Source: Theristus sp. LFF4_11 (Eukaryota; Nematoda; Chromadorea; Monhysterida; Xyalidae). Taken from it: a stretch of DNA of 64,000 nt. The stretch covers positions 62,001 to 126,000 of the forward strand of contig JASANC010000735.1 of assembly GCA_030248135.1 (NCBI GenBank), given 5' to 3'. Positions within the stretch are counted from its first letter, which is position 1. The number at the start of each line of letters is the position of its first letter. Positions 31,565-42,993 of this stretch are shown one piece after another. The notes under the pieces were generated by a model, which saw nothing but the letters and a program-made list of their open reading frames with translations, did not search any database and was not told the DNA's origin. A program made the position numbers and the translations under genes.

Positions 31565-31570
31565 AATAAA
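31565..31570 (+). other. Polyadenylation signal, COX11
   Basis: AATAAA, 104 bases after the COX11 stop codon and upstream of the next gene. Confidence 0.6.
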
Positions 31571-31704
31571 CAAACGCAGTTTCGTTTGGCGTGTGACTTG
31601 CGTGATTGATAAGGAACAATATGATTCGTTTTTGCATGGTAGTTCAAATCAGTTTCAATTTCAAACTGCCTGGTCATCTAAATCTTAAAGTTAAAAATCG
31701 ATCT

Positions 31705-31714
31705 GTAGTCTCAG
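31705..31714 (+). promoter_or_regulatory. Candidate trans-splice acceptor for the beta-galactosidase gene
   Basis: GTAGTCTCAG ends two bases before the ATG that begins the signal peptide. A splice acceptor immediately before a start codon, 243 bp after the upstream gene's stop, is characteristic of downstream genes in nematode operons. Inference; no RNA evidence. Confidence 0.5.
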
Positions 31715-32160
31715 AAATGCAGCTGGTCATTGCTGTGTGCATCGTCAGTGCTGCATGGTCATCCATAGCAGCCGTCGTGTCCCATTGTCCTAGACAACCA
31801 GCTAAATTCTACATTGATTACGACAACAACACATTTGTGAAAGATGGACAACCGTTTCGGTTCATATCTGGCTCCATTCATTATTTTCGTGTGCCTTCAA
31901 TTTACTGGAAAGATCGTTTGATGAAAATTCGCGCCGCTGGATTGAACGCAATAGAGTTGTTTGTTAGAGTTTTGTTTTCTTCCTTCTGTCTGCCCACAAC
32001 GCGATCCACTCTATCCAACTTGTTTGTTGTTTGGTTCATAGAGTATTTGGTTTATTTGGTTTTAGAAGTTTTTTCGGTGCTTCACACCTTTATTTCCATA
32101 CACTTTTACAACAGAGACATCAAATAATGTTTGATAGACTTCAGCTAGTAAGGACTACGA

Positions 32161-32225
32161 GGGGGTAGGAGGGGGGCGGTGTGGGGGGGGGGGAGGGGGG
32201 GGAGGGGGGGGGGGGGGGGGGGGGT

Positions 32226-32296
<71 letters not shown>

Positions 32297-32475
32297 AAGG
32301 GGTAGGGGGGGGGGGGGGGGGAGGGGAAGGGGGGGGGGGGGGGGAACGGACCACCATTCTGTGGATTTGGAGGTGGAGGAGGGGGGGGTATTTTGGTGGG
32401 AGGTGGCGGGGAAGAGGGGGGGGGGGGGGGGGGAGGGGGGGGGGAAGGGGTGTGTGGGTGAGGAAAAAGGGGGGT

Positions 32476-32506
<31 letters not shown>

Positions 32507-32531
32507 GGGGAGGGGGGGGGGGGGGGAGAGA

Positions 32532-32585
<54 letters not shown>

Positions 32586-32712
32586 GGGGGGGGGGGGGGG
32601 GGGGAATTATTTTTTTTTTTTTTTGGGGGGGGGAGGGGGGGGGGGGGGGGGTAAATTGAGGGAGGGGGGGGGAGAAAAAAAATTTTTTGGGGGGAAAAAA
32701 AAAAAATAAATT
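32161..32712 (+). repeat. G-homopolymer block
   Basis: About 540 bases that are nearly all G, with scattered A and T and occasional A runs. Glycine- and proline-rich frames here are meaningless. A similar block lies at 35830-35957 on the other side of the foldback element. This may be a real G-rich tract or sequencing/assembly noise. Confidence 0.85.
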
Positions 32713-32720
32713 TTTAGTGG

Positions 32721-35700
32721 TTGAGTCGACCGACCCGGCCTCCACACCTCTAGGCACAATTTCACAAAAGTTTTCAAATTCAGTCAAATTTGAGACCAAT
32801 CGAACCGCCTTGATGCCCTGAGTTCGAAAATCATATTTTTATTTTAATCCAAGCTTTCTTTATGCTTCAAAAATGAGAAAACCCTAATTTTCGACCCCCT
32901 TGTAGTAAAACTGCTCTAGCTCGCTTCTGCTTGAAGCTATTAACAAAAATCAAACACCAATCAATTCCCCTTGTGTTTGCGCACATTTTTTGCTGTTATA
33001 CTATAGGTTGAAAATGTTTTTTCATGCTTTGTATTTTTAAAAAACTGCAGAGGTTGGTGGTTTTTCACGTTTTTCGGTACTTTAGAAACGTTTGTGGGGT
33101 ATAGTTTCTAGGTAATTCTGAAAGATCTGCGAAAAATGTATATACATGTTAAATTTCAGCTTCATAAAGCGTCGCCGGGACTCACACGATACAAAACAAA
33201 ATGGCTTGTCGCATGCGTTTTTGGTCAATATGCCGCATGCAGGGTGTTTCCTCCCACCCCCAAATTTTTTGGGGCCACCTCAGGTGCTGCAACCGTGACT
33301 AAAAATGGGTTTTCGGGTACGCTGAGTTCAAAAATCTTATTTAGAATTTTTGCCCGACGTTTCTACTGTGCCCTAAACGCGTATGCCATGGGGATCAGGA
33401 GGGAAATTTCCTTAACAAAATAAATTTAAATAAAAAGCGCGTCACAAAACACCTGAAATCCGGTTACAATTATAAATCAAAGTCGCTGAGTCTGCATATA
33501 ATGTTTATTTTGCTATACGGATTACTCCACACCCTAAAAACGGCTTCTATGGGGACGGAAAGGGAAAAAACTGGAAAAAAATCGGAAACTAATCAAAAAA
33601 TATATGAAAACTGTGCCGTAAATACAAATCGAGATTGCTGAGTCTGAATATGATGTTTATTTTGTTATGCGGATTACTCCGCACCCTAAAAACGGCCTCT
33701 ATGGGGACGGAAAGGGAAAAATTTGAAAAAATCGGAAACTAGTGAAGAAATATATGAAAACTGTGCCGTAAATACAAATCAAGGTTGCTGAGTCTGAATA
33801 TGATGTTTATATTGCTATACGGATTACTCCGCACCCTAAAAGCAGCTTCTATGGGGACAGAAGGGGAAAAAATTAAAAAATCGGAAACTGGTCAAAAAAA
33901 TCTGTAAACTATGCCGTAAATACAAATTGAGGTCGCTGAGTCCGAATATAATGTTTATTTTGCTATACGGATTACTACACACCCTAAAAACAGTTTTTAT
34001 AGGGACGAAAAGGGAGAAATCCGGAGAAAATCGAAAACTAGTCAAAAAATCTGAAAACTGTGCCATAAATAAAAATCAAGGTCGCTCAGTCCGAATATAA
34101 TGCTTATTTGGCCATACGGATTACCCCGCACCCTAAAAACGGTCTCTATAGGGACGAAAAAAGAGAAATCTGGAAAAAATCGGAAACTGGTCAAAAAATC
34201 TGAAAACTGTGCCATAAATAGAAATCAAGGTCGCTCAGTCCGAATATGCTGTTCATTTTGCCATGCGGATTGCTCCGCACCCTAAAAATAGTTTTTACAG
34301 GGATGAAAATGAAGAAAATTGAAAAAATCCGTAAACTAGCCAAAAAAATCTGAATCGATGTCGCTGAGTCCGAATATGATGTATATTTTGCAGAGCTATA
34401 CGGATTCTTTTGACTAGTTTCCGATTTTCTTCAGATTTCTCGCTTTTCGTCCCTATAGAAGCTGTTTTTAGGTGCGTAGTAAACCATCATCAAATAAATA
34501 TAAAATAAATCATATTTTATAAGGCAAAATAAAACATCATATTCAAACTCAGCGATCTCTGTTTGTGTTTGTGGCATAGTTTTCAGATTTTTTAACTAGT
34601 TTCGATTATTTTTTAATTTTTCCCTTTTCGTCCCAATAGAGGCCGTTTTTAGGGTGCGAAATAATTCATATGGCAAAATAAACATTATATTCGAACTCAG
34701 CGACTTCGGTTTGTATTTACGGCACAGTTTCAAATTTTTTTACTAGTTTCCGATTTTTTTAAATTTTTTTCCTTTTCTGTCCCCATAGAAGCTGCTTTTA
34801 GGGTGCGGAGTAATCCGTATAACAAAATAAACATCACATTCAGACTCAGCAACCTCGATTTGTATTTACGGCACAGTTTTCATATATTTTTTGATTAGTT
34901 TCCGATTTTTTCCAGTTTTTTTCCCTTTCCGTCCCCATAGAAGCCGTTTTTAGGGTGTGGAGTAATCCGTATAGCAAAATAAACATTATATGCAGACTCA
35001 GTGACCTTGATTTATAATTGTAACAGGATTTCAGGTGTTTTGTGACGCGCTTTTTATTTAAATTTATTTTGTTAAGGAAATTTCCCTCCTGATCCCCATG
35101 GCATACGCGTTTAGGGCACAGTAAAAACGTCGGGCAAAATTCTAAATAAGATTTTTGAACTCAGCGTACCCGAAAACCCATTTTTAGTCACGGTTGCAGC
35201 ACCTGAGGTGGCCCCAAAAAATTTGGGGGTGGGAGGAAACACCCTGCATGCGGCATATTGACCAAAACCGCATGCGACAAGCCATTTTGTTTTGTATCGT
35301 GTGAGTCCCGGCGACGCTTTATGAAGCTGAAATTTAACATGTATATACATTTTTCGCAGATCTTTCAGAATTACCTAGAAACTATACCCCACAAACGTTT
35401 CTAAAGTACCGAAAAACGTAAAAAACCACCAACCTCTGCAGTTTTTTAAAAATACAAAGCATGAAAAAACATTTTCAACCTATAGTATAACAGCAAAAAA
35501 TGTGCGCAAACACAAGGGGAATTGATTGGTGTTTGATTTTTGTTAATAGCTTTAAGCAGAAGCGAGCTAGAGCAGTTTTACTACAAGGGGGTCGAAAATT
35601 AGGGTTTTCCCGTTTTTAAAGCATAAAGAAAGCTTGGATTAAGATAAAAATATGATTTTCGAACTCAGGGCATCAAGACGGTTCGATTGGTCTCAAATTT

Positions 35701-35765
35701 GACTGAATTTGAAAACTTTTTTGAAATTGTGCCTAAGGAGGGTCGGTATTGTGAAAAAGCATATC
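32721..35765. mobile_element. Foldback element FB1 with ~150-bp internal tandem units, copy 1
   Basis: The arms (32740-33470 and 35010-35745) are near-perfect reverse complements. The left end is TTGAGTCGACCGACCCGGCC with TAGGCACA. The right end is TGTGCCTAAGGAGGGTCGG. Inside, at least seven ~130-155-bp units (GCTGAGTCTGAATATGATG ... CTATGGGGACGGAAAGGG) run from 33485 to about 34390, then reverse from about 34395 to 35010. No transposase. Copy 2 is at 60457. Confidence 0.85.
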
Positions 35766-37582
35766 TTAAATGGTAGTTCAAAATAACCTAATTGACCCGC
35801 TGGGGGCCAAGCCTGAAACTTTAATGGGGCGACCGGGGGAAAAAAAAAAAAAATATAGATATTGTTATAACTATATTTTTTTGGGGAAAAAAAAAAGACA
35901 CACAACAACAACGGGGGAGGGGCTCGGGGGGGGGGGGGGGGGGGGGGGGGGTGGGGGGGTATACAGATCACGTTGACACGAGTTTGCTTTTAAAAACGTT
36001 TTTTTGTTGAAAAACTGCATTATGTTTCCTTCAAAGGTCACCACCAGTTACGACTACGATGCTCCGCTGACGGAGGCTGGTGACCCAACCACCAAATATT
36101 ACGCAATTCGGAATCGAATCAAGAAACTGAATCCATCGTGGAGTGTTCCACCTGTCGTGCCGCCGGCTACCAAAAAGGCTGCCTACGGACCGATAAAAAT
36201 GCGTCGTGCATTTGCGAATACCATTCAAGCGTATCAACAGTTGATTAAACGCATGAACATCACTGTGCACAAATCCAAATACCCGTTGACAGTGGAAGAC
36301 ATCAGTATTCCGTACGGTTTCGTCGTTTATCGAAGCGTTCTTCCAACTGTTGCAACTAGAAAAACGGTCGTCCTGAATGGTACAGGCGTGAAAGATCGAG
36401 GCTACGTTTTTGTGAACAGTTGGTAGGAATGCTTGCCAAGATTTTTTATAATAAATTAATTACCGTAATTCGCGCACTGGCTCTGGAAATTATAAGGTAC
36501 CGAACTCCGGTGGAAACGGGCAATTCTGCCCCGAGCCCAATCTACCTTCTACCCTCGGCTCTGGGGGAGGGAATATAGCCACTAGATGTTGTTGGTCACT
36601 TTAGTTTCTCCATTTGTTGTAGCTAAAAACTGTTGTTGCAAACTACGCGCACGTCACTGACTTTACGCGAATATTTCCCACTCACCATCCGATTTTGGTT
36701 GCAGTTATGTCGGTACACTGGTGAACTTGTTCGGCAACTGCAAACGGCACACTGTGAATGTAACGTTGAGCGGAGAGAGCGAGCTGGTGATATTGGTCGA
36801 GAACCAGGGACGTTCATCCTCGGGACACAACGACCCGAAAGGCATCACTGCAAATGTCACTGTTGACGGACACGTTCTAACCAACTGGACGATCTCGCAG
36901 TTTGACTACACATTGCTGTCGCATGTTCGTCCATGCAGTACACATGGCAAAGCGTTTCTGTACCCGTCCAGACCCGTGCGAACGTCTGCTACGGACCACG
37001 GTGCCAAGCCCGCAAACCGGTGGCGTGCCATAAAAACCGGGTGTGACAGTCATGTGAAACAATGCTGCAACAGATTCCGGGCCAGCAAGATCACTGGTGT
37101 CACGTTCACGCGGCCCGGAAAGTCCACCAGCAGGCGCGGCACCGTGGTTACCCGCAAAAAGCGTTTGCGCGAGTCTGCTATTCCGCTCACGCACACCGAT
37201 TTTCTTTCAGTTTGCCACCGCAGCCGCTGTCGAAACAGACGTGAACAACAGTGCGACCGCCGCACCACCGAACGGACCGGCCATCTTTGTCGGCAATTTC
37301 GACGTCGACTCCGAACCTCAAGACACGTTCTTCCACCCGGACGCAGTCCACTGGAGCAAAGGGCACGCGACGATCAACAACAACTCGTTGGGCTGGTATT
37401 GGCCGCGCGTCGGGCCGCAGGTGACGCTGTACGTGCCAAAGACGATGCTCAGGAATGGGCGAAACACGATCGTGATGGTCGAGTTGGAGAGCAGCCCGGA
37501 CTGCAGTGCGAGAAACAGCTGCACTGTGCACTTTCAGAAGACGCCGTATTTGAATAAAACTGTCGATCCAGACGCGTGCTGA

Positions 37583-38485
37583 ATGTCGAGACTCGAGAGT
37601 CGCTGATCTTGCCTCCGTGTTTCCTAATGGTTCACGATTTTTTGTGTTTTCTTTATCTACAAACGTCTATTCTAACATAACCGAGATCACATGAAAAGAA
37701 CACGAACACGAAAAAACGCGAGAAAAAACCCTTGAACGTAAAACTACAGCAAACAATCGACTGTGGTGGTGGAGCATTGTATTTTTTTAAGCAACCGAAT
37801 CAGAGATCGTACTGAAGACCAGAAATGAAGAGCCAAGGCAGAATAATAACACTGTTGTTGCATGATGACATACAATTGACACAAGGTCACATTTCATTCA
37901 CATTTAGTTCGACAAAGCTCGAATTGATCACTCAATATCTTGTAAAGTTCGAACTTTCACGAACATACGCAACCCGCTTGGTCACAGAAGGTGCACGTAC
38001 GAAATAGCTCGGAATTTTTTAATGAAACTCAACAAGAAATCATGAACGTAAGAAGCAGAAAATGAAACAAGTGACCATGTTCATGATAAGCATCGCGTCT
38101 CGTTCGTGTGCACTGACAAGTGTGACAAATAACAAACATTACTATCTCTATATTGCTCGAACCAGTACTGTATGCCAAAGAACAGTTCTCTTTTCAAAAC
38201 ACTGTAGAAAAAAATGTTTATAAAAAAAACAATTAGAAAACGGGAATGTCCTGATTTCAAAAAAATTGCTCAAGCAAAAACAACACTAAGTCGAGGCAAT
38301 TGATACACAATAACCGGTGCCCGTATAATCATTGAAACGAAGTTATTGGCTGGCAGTTTGAGTGGAAAAGCGTAATAAAACAGGCATGATCGAAACACGA
38401 AAATAAACACCGCTGTTGCACTGAATCGAACCGAATAAAAATACCAGATGTACAAAATTGGCAAGGGGCCATGCCAGTGCCAGCG
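37583..38485. other. Intergenic region between GLB1 and CKS1 (convergent)
   Basis: AT-rich 3' regions of two convergent genes. No supported frame or repeat. Confidence 0.4.
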
Positions 38486-40271
38486 TCAATGGCCGACTTT
38501 GACGGTGCCTCCATCCACCGTCTTTGGTTTGGTCGTCTCGGCAGCGACGGCGTTTGGCAGCAGACGGCGAAACATCAGAATGTGCGGCTCTGCAAGAAAC
38601 AGCCGACGAAAAACGTAAAAACACAAACACACCGCTCAAAAGCTGCCCGGAACGATCGCTGGAAATATGTGCTGACCATTGCAAAAACACAATAAAACCG
38701 CTTTATTCCAAAAAAACGGTTTTATTTCCGATGCCAACCCGTAGCTGTGTTTGTGTACAACTGACTGATGACTGCAATGCTTTTTTAAGCGGGGGGGTAC
38801 AATTCCGGCCCGCTAATTCCGACCTGAAGAGTTCCGGCCCGCTCATTCCGGCCCGAAGAATTCCGGCCCGAAGAATTCCGGCCCGGAGAATTCCGGCCCG
38901 GAGAATTTTCGCCAGCACGAACAATATTAAACACACGAAGTGATTTTTGGTAATAAAAAAAAAATATCGATGTTCACATGTTACAGTGTATTTCAATGAT
39001 GTTCGTCTTGTTTGATTTTTTGGACAGAGAAACCTTTTGAAAAGAAAGAAATGACGAACAAAACAATTATTGTTTTATCATGAACAAAATTTGTGACCCT
39101 TTTACCTTATCATAAGGCTTGGCTTAGGATTAGGAACCTACAACGAGTCATTGCAAGCAAGTTCTGATCAAAAATAAAAACACTTAAGAATGTAGGATAT
39201 GCAAATCGGAGTGTAAGCAAATTCCGAGGGGGGAGGCACTAGTGCAGAAACTTAAGTCAAGTCATTATGTTCAACTTGCTGGAACAAAAAATACAAACCT
39301 CAGGTATAGTTCTGCACGGCTAACAAAGCTTCAACTTCAAGCTGCATGAATTTATTTATTCACATTTTATTTACCAAAAAACACTTCGTGTGGTTCAATA
39401 TTGTTCTTGCTGGCGATAATTCATCGGGCCGGAATTCTCCGGGCCGGAATTCTTCGGGCCGGAATTCTTCGGGCCGGAATGAGCGGGCCGGAATTCTTCG
39501 GGCCGGAATTTCGCGGGCCGGAATAGTACACAAGCCTTTTTTAAGTTACTTACATGGAAAATTTGCTCCAGCTACTAACATTCCGCACCCCACCCAAACC
39601 CCTCCGGACTAAACAACTATAGCACCCTCCGGTTGCACATGAACGCAGGTGAGCAGAGCAGTTTACAGCTGCTAATTTTGTTCAAAATAAGTTTAAAAAC
39701 AGCTATTTATGCTTAAAATGATTAAAATTGAAAGACAAGTGCGTATGCTATCTAAAATTGTGCAATTATTATCTAAAATTTCGAGCGAAAAAATGCTAAA
39801 TTTAGCTCCAAAACTAAATAGCTGACAGAGACTGTTTCAGACAGACAGTGGCTGGCGCTGAAAAAAACCGCTCAGATTGAGATAGATTCGAAACTATTTT
39901 TGGGAGGCTTCAAAGCCACTATGGTCAGCAGTGCAACACAGAAATGGTTCGAAAAAAGTGTGAATGAACGACAAACGGCAAGGACAAAAGTGAATGCAAA
40001 ACGTTCACGTGACACTCAGTCTCAATCTGAAACAACACAACACAAGTGCAGAGCACAGAGCGGGACGGGACGCACCCGGGTCGTGCAGCATGTAGTGCTC
40101 CCAGCCGGGCGACTGCGCGATGCCGAGATTGCGCCATTCGGTCTCCGTCATCAGATGCGTCCGAGGGATGTTCTTCGCATACTCCTTCGGCACAATCACG
40201 TGGCGGTACTCGTACAGGCCGTCAGTGTACTTCTCGGAGTAGTGCAGTCGGTCAACCGGAATCATCACCAT
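38486..40271 (-). CDS. Cyclin-dependent kinase regulatory subunit CKS1
   Basis: Two exons on the minus strand: 40271-40076 and 38589-38486 (TGA), joined in phase 1, 99 aa. Motifs in order: [60 protein letters not shown]. The HDPEPH hinge that governs strand exchange is intact, as are the residues forming the CDK and phosphate-binding faces. CKS proteins bind CDKs and direct multisite phosphorylation in the cell cycle. The C-terminal tail ([19 protein letters not shown]) exceeds the vertebrate one, as in other nematodes. The 1.5-kb intron carries inverted GAATTCCGGCCCG arrays. The start may be preceded by an unseen exon, but the ATG at 40271 fits the family length. Confidence 0.92.
38790..39545. 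repeat. Inverted arrays of GAATTCCGGCCCG units in CKS1 intron
   Basis: Left array 38809-38915: six to seven units of about 13-15 bp (GAATTCCGGCCCGAA / CGGAGAATTCCGGCCC, variants CTCATTCCGGCCCG). Right array 39416-39530: the same units inverted (GGGCCGGAATTCTTC). Matching flanks extend the arms (AATATTAAACACACGAAGTG at left and its reverse complement near 39385). It is a palindromic element with tandem units in its arms. Confidence 0.8.
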
Positions 40272-40728
40272 TCTCGGTTCGCTTCGTTTTGCGTTTGTGA
40301 TGTTCTCTCAGAGTTATTTGGCTTGGATCTGACGACGACGATATCTTGCACGGTTGATCAGCTGGGCACTGGATTTCTTCGGCTGGTGGAGGGAGAACTG
40401 GTGGTACCAAATCAATCAATGGTTCAGTGTTGTTTGTTATGCAATGAGAATGAACCTGTGATGACAAACATAGTTGTTCCAGAGTTCCAGAGCGGGGGTG
40501 GGGTGGGGGGTTTGGGGGCCGGTTTGGGCGGCTTATCTTGTCGTATCTTATCTTACCGGAACACTTACACCCTCCCCCCCCCCCCCCAGGGGCCCAGAGC
40601 ACCCGAGACCTCCGCGTGGGGGGGGGTGGGGGGAGGGGAGGGGGCACGCGACACCCACCCCCCAAAACCTGACACTGTACCATGACTGACACCCCCCCCC
40701 CACTGAAAAATTTTCGGCACCCCCCCCC
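40272..40728. repeat. G/C-tract region upstream of CKS1
   Basis: Contains ATAGTTGTTCCAGAG followed by G runs (as at 16734) and C and G homopolymer runs at 40570-40640 and 40690-40728. Frames across it are compositional. Confidence 0.5.
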
Positions 40729-41475
40729 TAGAGATGTCAAGAAAAAAAAAATTTTCTGTTTTTTTTCTTTAAAAAAAAAAAAATTTTTTTAAATTTTTTT
40801 TTTTAAATGAAAGTTGTTCAGAATTTTTCAGGGAGTCCGAATATCACCATCTGAGGAGCCACCGACTTACCATATGACCCCCACTCATATGGGAGGAGGG
40901 TGAAAATTTCAGACTTGGTTTCGGCGACCCCATTTTCCCACCGACGACATCACGTCTCGTGTTTTGCCTCTCAATTCACCTCAAATAACATGGAAACAAG
41001 TTCCACAACAAACCGGTGTGATCATGCTGACGACACGAGGCAAAACAGCAACGAGCAACCAACGAAGTTACGCTTGCAGTGGCAGACAGTGCAATTTCCA
41101 CCTTTCGAGATCCTGAAAAACGATGCGTAAATGTGAGTTCTCTGCTTCTATCTCACCTTAGCGACATCGGAATTTGTTGAACTAGCCTTTGCGACGCTCA
41201 AGTACTTCAATGCGCGAGTCGATCATCACTCACCAAGGCTGAAAACAGTCGATAAATCAATCCAGAATACCACCTGCAGCGTTGAAGACCAAGTGACAAG
41301 GTAAAGTCAAAGAAAATTTTTGTTGAACTTTCGAAAAATATGCCAAAAACGGCATTTTCAGGGCACATTAAAGAAAAAATTTCAAAAATTTTTAATAAAA
41401 AAAATGCTCATTTTTTTTTACTTTTTTTTCAAAAAAAATTAAAAAAAAAATTTTTTTTTGACCCTTACATCTCTA
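40729..41475. mobile_element. TAGAGATGT-ended element related to the hAT-like family
   Basis: Ends TAGAGATGTCAAG and ACCCTTACATCTCTA bound 747 bp with the same layout as the TAGGGTTGTT elements: A/T runs at the ends, GGGAGTCCGAA near one end, AAAGAAAATTTTTGTTGAACT near the other. The flanks are C-rich, so the target duplication cannot be judged. A truncated inverted copy is at 45104-45476. Confidence 0.65.
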
Positions 41476-42322
41476 CCCTCCCCCCACGTGACGTGACGAC
41501 ACCCCCCTCGAAAATTTGCTTTCGCCTTCGGTACTGCCCCCAAAGCGAAATCGCCAAAAAAAATCGGACTCGACTGGGGGTTCGATCCAGTAGCGAAAGT
41601 GCCGAGCGTAATGCATCATTATTAAAACAGGTGCATGTGCAGTAGCAGCGGTGGCCCCTGCCCTTTAACACAGGAAAGAAAAAAATGCAAAAACTAATCA
41701 GAGGTTGCTTGCAATGAGTCGTGGTAGGTTCCTAATCCTAAACCTAACCTAATCCTAATCCTCACTCCTCAGTAGCGAAAGCGGGACCTCGGGTGAGGGG
41801 GGGGGTGTTTGCCTAATTTTAGAGGGGGGGGTCAGCAGGTGCCTTCTCGGTGAGGGGGGGTGCACGGGCAGCAAGTTTTCCTGAGGGGGGGGTGCACTGG
41901 CAGAAAAATTTCGTGAGGGGGGGGGGGGGGTGCACGGGATCGCACGGGTAATACCAAATTTTTGCCTTAGAAAAACACAGAAATTCTTGTAAAATACAGA
42001 ATATTTTGTGCAAACAAGCTGCTTGTTTGGTCAGAAACAACAAAATCTATGCAGGGACAGACACAAACGTCAAGAAAAATGCAAAAATTACGGTATTTTT
42101 GGAAAAAATTGAGATGAGATTGACCACCGTGAGGGAGCCTTCAACAAAACCACGGAGGCAACACGGAACACGGAGGCTGCACGCTTAACAAAACCACGGA
42201 GGCAACACGGAGGCTGCGTGCAGCTAAAGTGACCCATATTTTATATGCACAACACGCTGCGCACTTTAACAAAACCACGGAACACGGAGGCACGCGGATT
42301 TGGGAAGATTTGGGGACAAATG
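41476..42322. repeat. Left arm of a multi-kilobase nested inverted repeat
   Basis: Contains CAGTAGCGAAAGTGC, G-rich tracts, a 200-bp segment (41930-42130) and a CACGGAGGCAACACGG segment (42145-42320). Each recurs in reverse between 44605 and 45860. No gene. Confidence 0.7.
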
Positions 42323-42993
42323 TAGGGTTGTTAAACAAAAATGAAAATTTAAAAAAAAAAATTCGAAAAATTTTCCTCTAATATGCTCTGAAAACCTCAA
42401 TTTTGACACAATTTTTCGAAAGTTCAACAAAAATTTTCTTTGATTATACCTCGTAAAACCTTTAGCAGTCGATTTTGGGCCGTTTTACCGACTGATTTTA
42501 GGCTTCGACAACATCTGCGATGAAGTTTTTGAGCGTCCCAAAGCTTAGCCTACCATTTCCGATGCAGATAAGGTGACGATTAGCCTCGCAGAGCGTCCGA
42601 TTGTGCTCGCTGCACCGTTTGCAAGCGCTACGTTGTCTGGTTGCTGCTTCGTGTCGTGTCGTCGCGACACCATCAGAAGAATTGATCGAATTTCAAGGCG
42701 GTATGTTTGTCTTCACTTTAGCATTAGCTTAGCTGGGGACAATTAGTGACGTTTTGGAGGTCAAAACACAAGAAGAGGCATGGTGACGGTTTGGAAAAGG
42801 GGTAATTGAGGTCACCAAAACAAAATCTGCAAAGTTCCGCCATACGGGTGTCATTCGGGAGGCGCTTGCATATCATATGTGGTTCTTCGGACTCCCTGAT
42901 TGATTTAGCACAACTTTGATTTTTGAAATTTTAAAAAAAAAAATTTTTTTTTAAAAACAAAAATGACGATTTTTGTTTTTTTTAACAACCCTA
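42323..42993 (-). mobile_element. hAT-like element (TAGGGTTGTT family), copy 4
   Basis: Inverted copy, 671 bp, both ends intact. It is inserted at the outer edge of the foldback element that follows. Confidence 0.85.

Larger units (their letters stand above)
31717..37582 (+). pseudogene. GLB1-type beta-galactosidase lacking its catalytic core (broken gene or assembly gap)
   Basis: Exon 1 (31717-31962, 82 aa) has a signal peptide ([19 protein letters not shown]), then [19 protein letters not shown] and [19 protein letters not shown], the start of the GH35 barrel. The next recognisable exon is 36037-36422 (TSYDYDAPLTEAGDPTTKYY), followed by 36705-36924 and 37211-37582 (TGA). These give the beta domains with SKGHATINNNSLGWYWPRVG. 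About 235 residues between them are absent, including both catalytic glutamates. They are replaced by a G-homopolymer block and a 3-kb foldback element. The family is lysosomal and removes terminal beta-galactose from gangliosides and keratan sulphate. The remaining exons keep open frames, correct phases and N-glycosylation sites, arguing either for very recent loss or for missing exons in the assembly. The upstream start at 31621 is less likely because it precedes the signal peptide. Confidence 0.8.

Noticed and set aside
32145..32799. Long Gly-rich (+) and Pro-rich (-) open frames
   Set aside because: They are the trivial translation of G homopolymers and have no protein logic.
33136..33423. 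Conserved frame MYIHVKFQLHKASPG..., also on the minus strand at 35111-35350
   Set aside because: The two are the arms of the same foldback element, so identity reflects the palindrome and not selection on protein.
36721..37557. 278-codon frame on the plus strand
   Set aside because: Only its first part is the GLB1 exon 36705-36924; the rest runs through an intron and then the wrong frame of the last exon.
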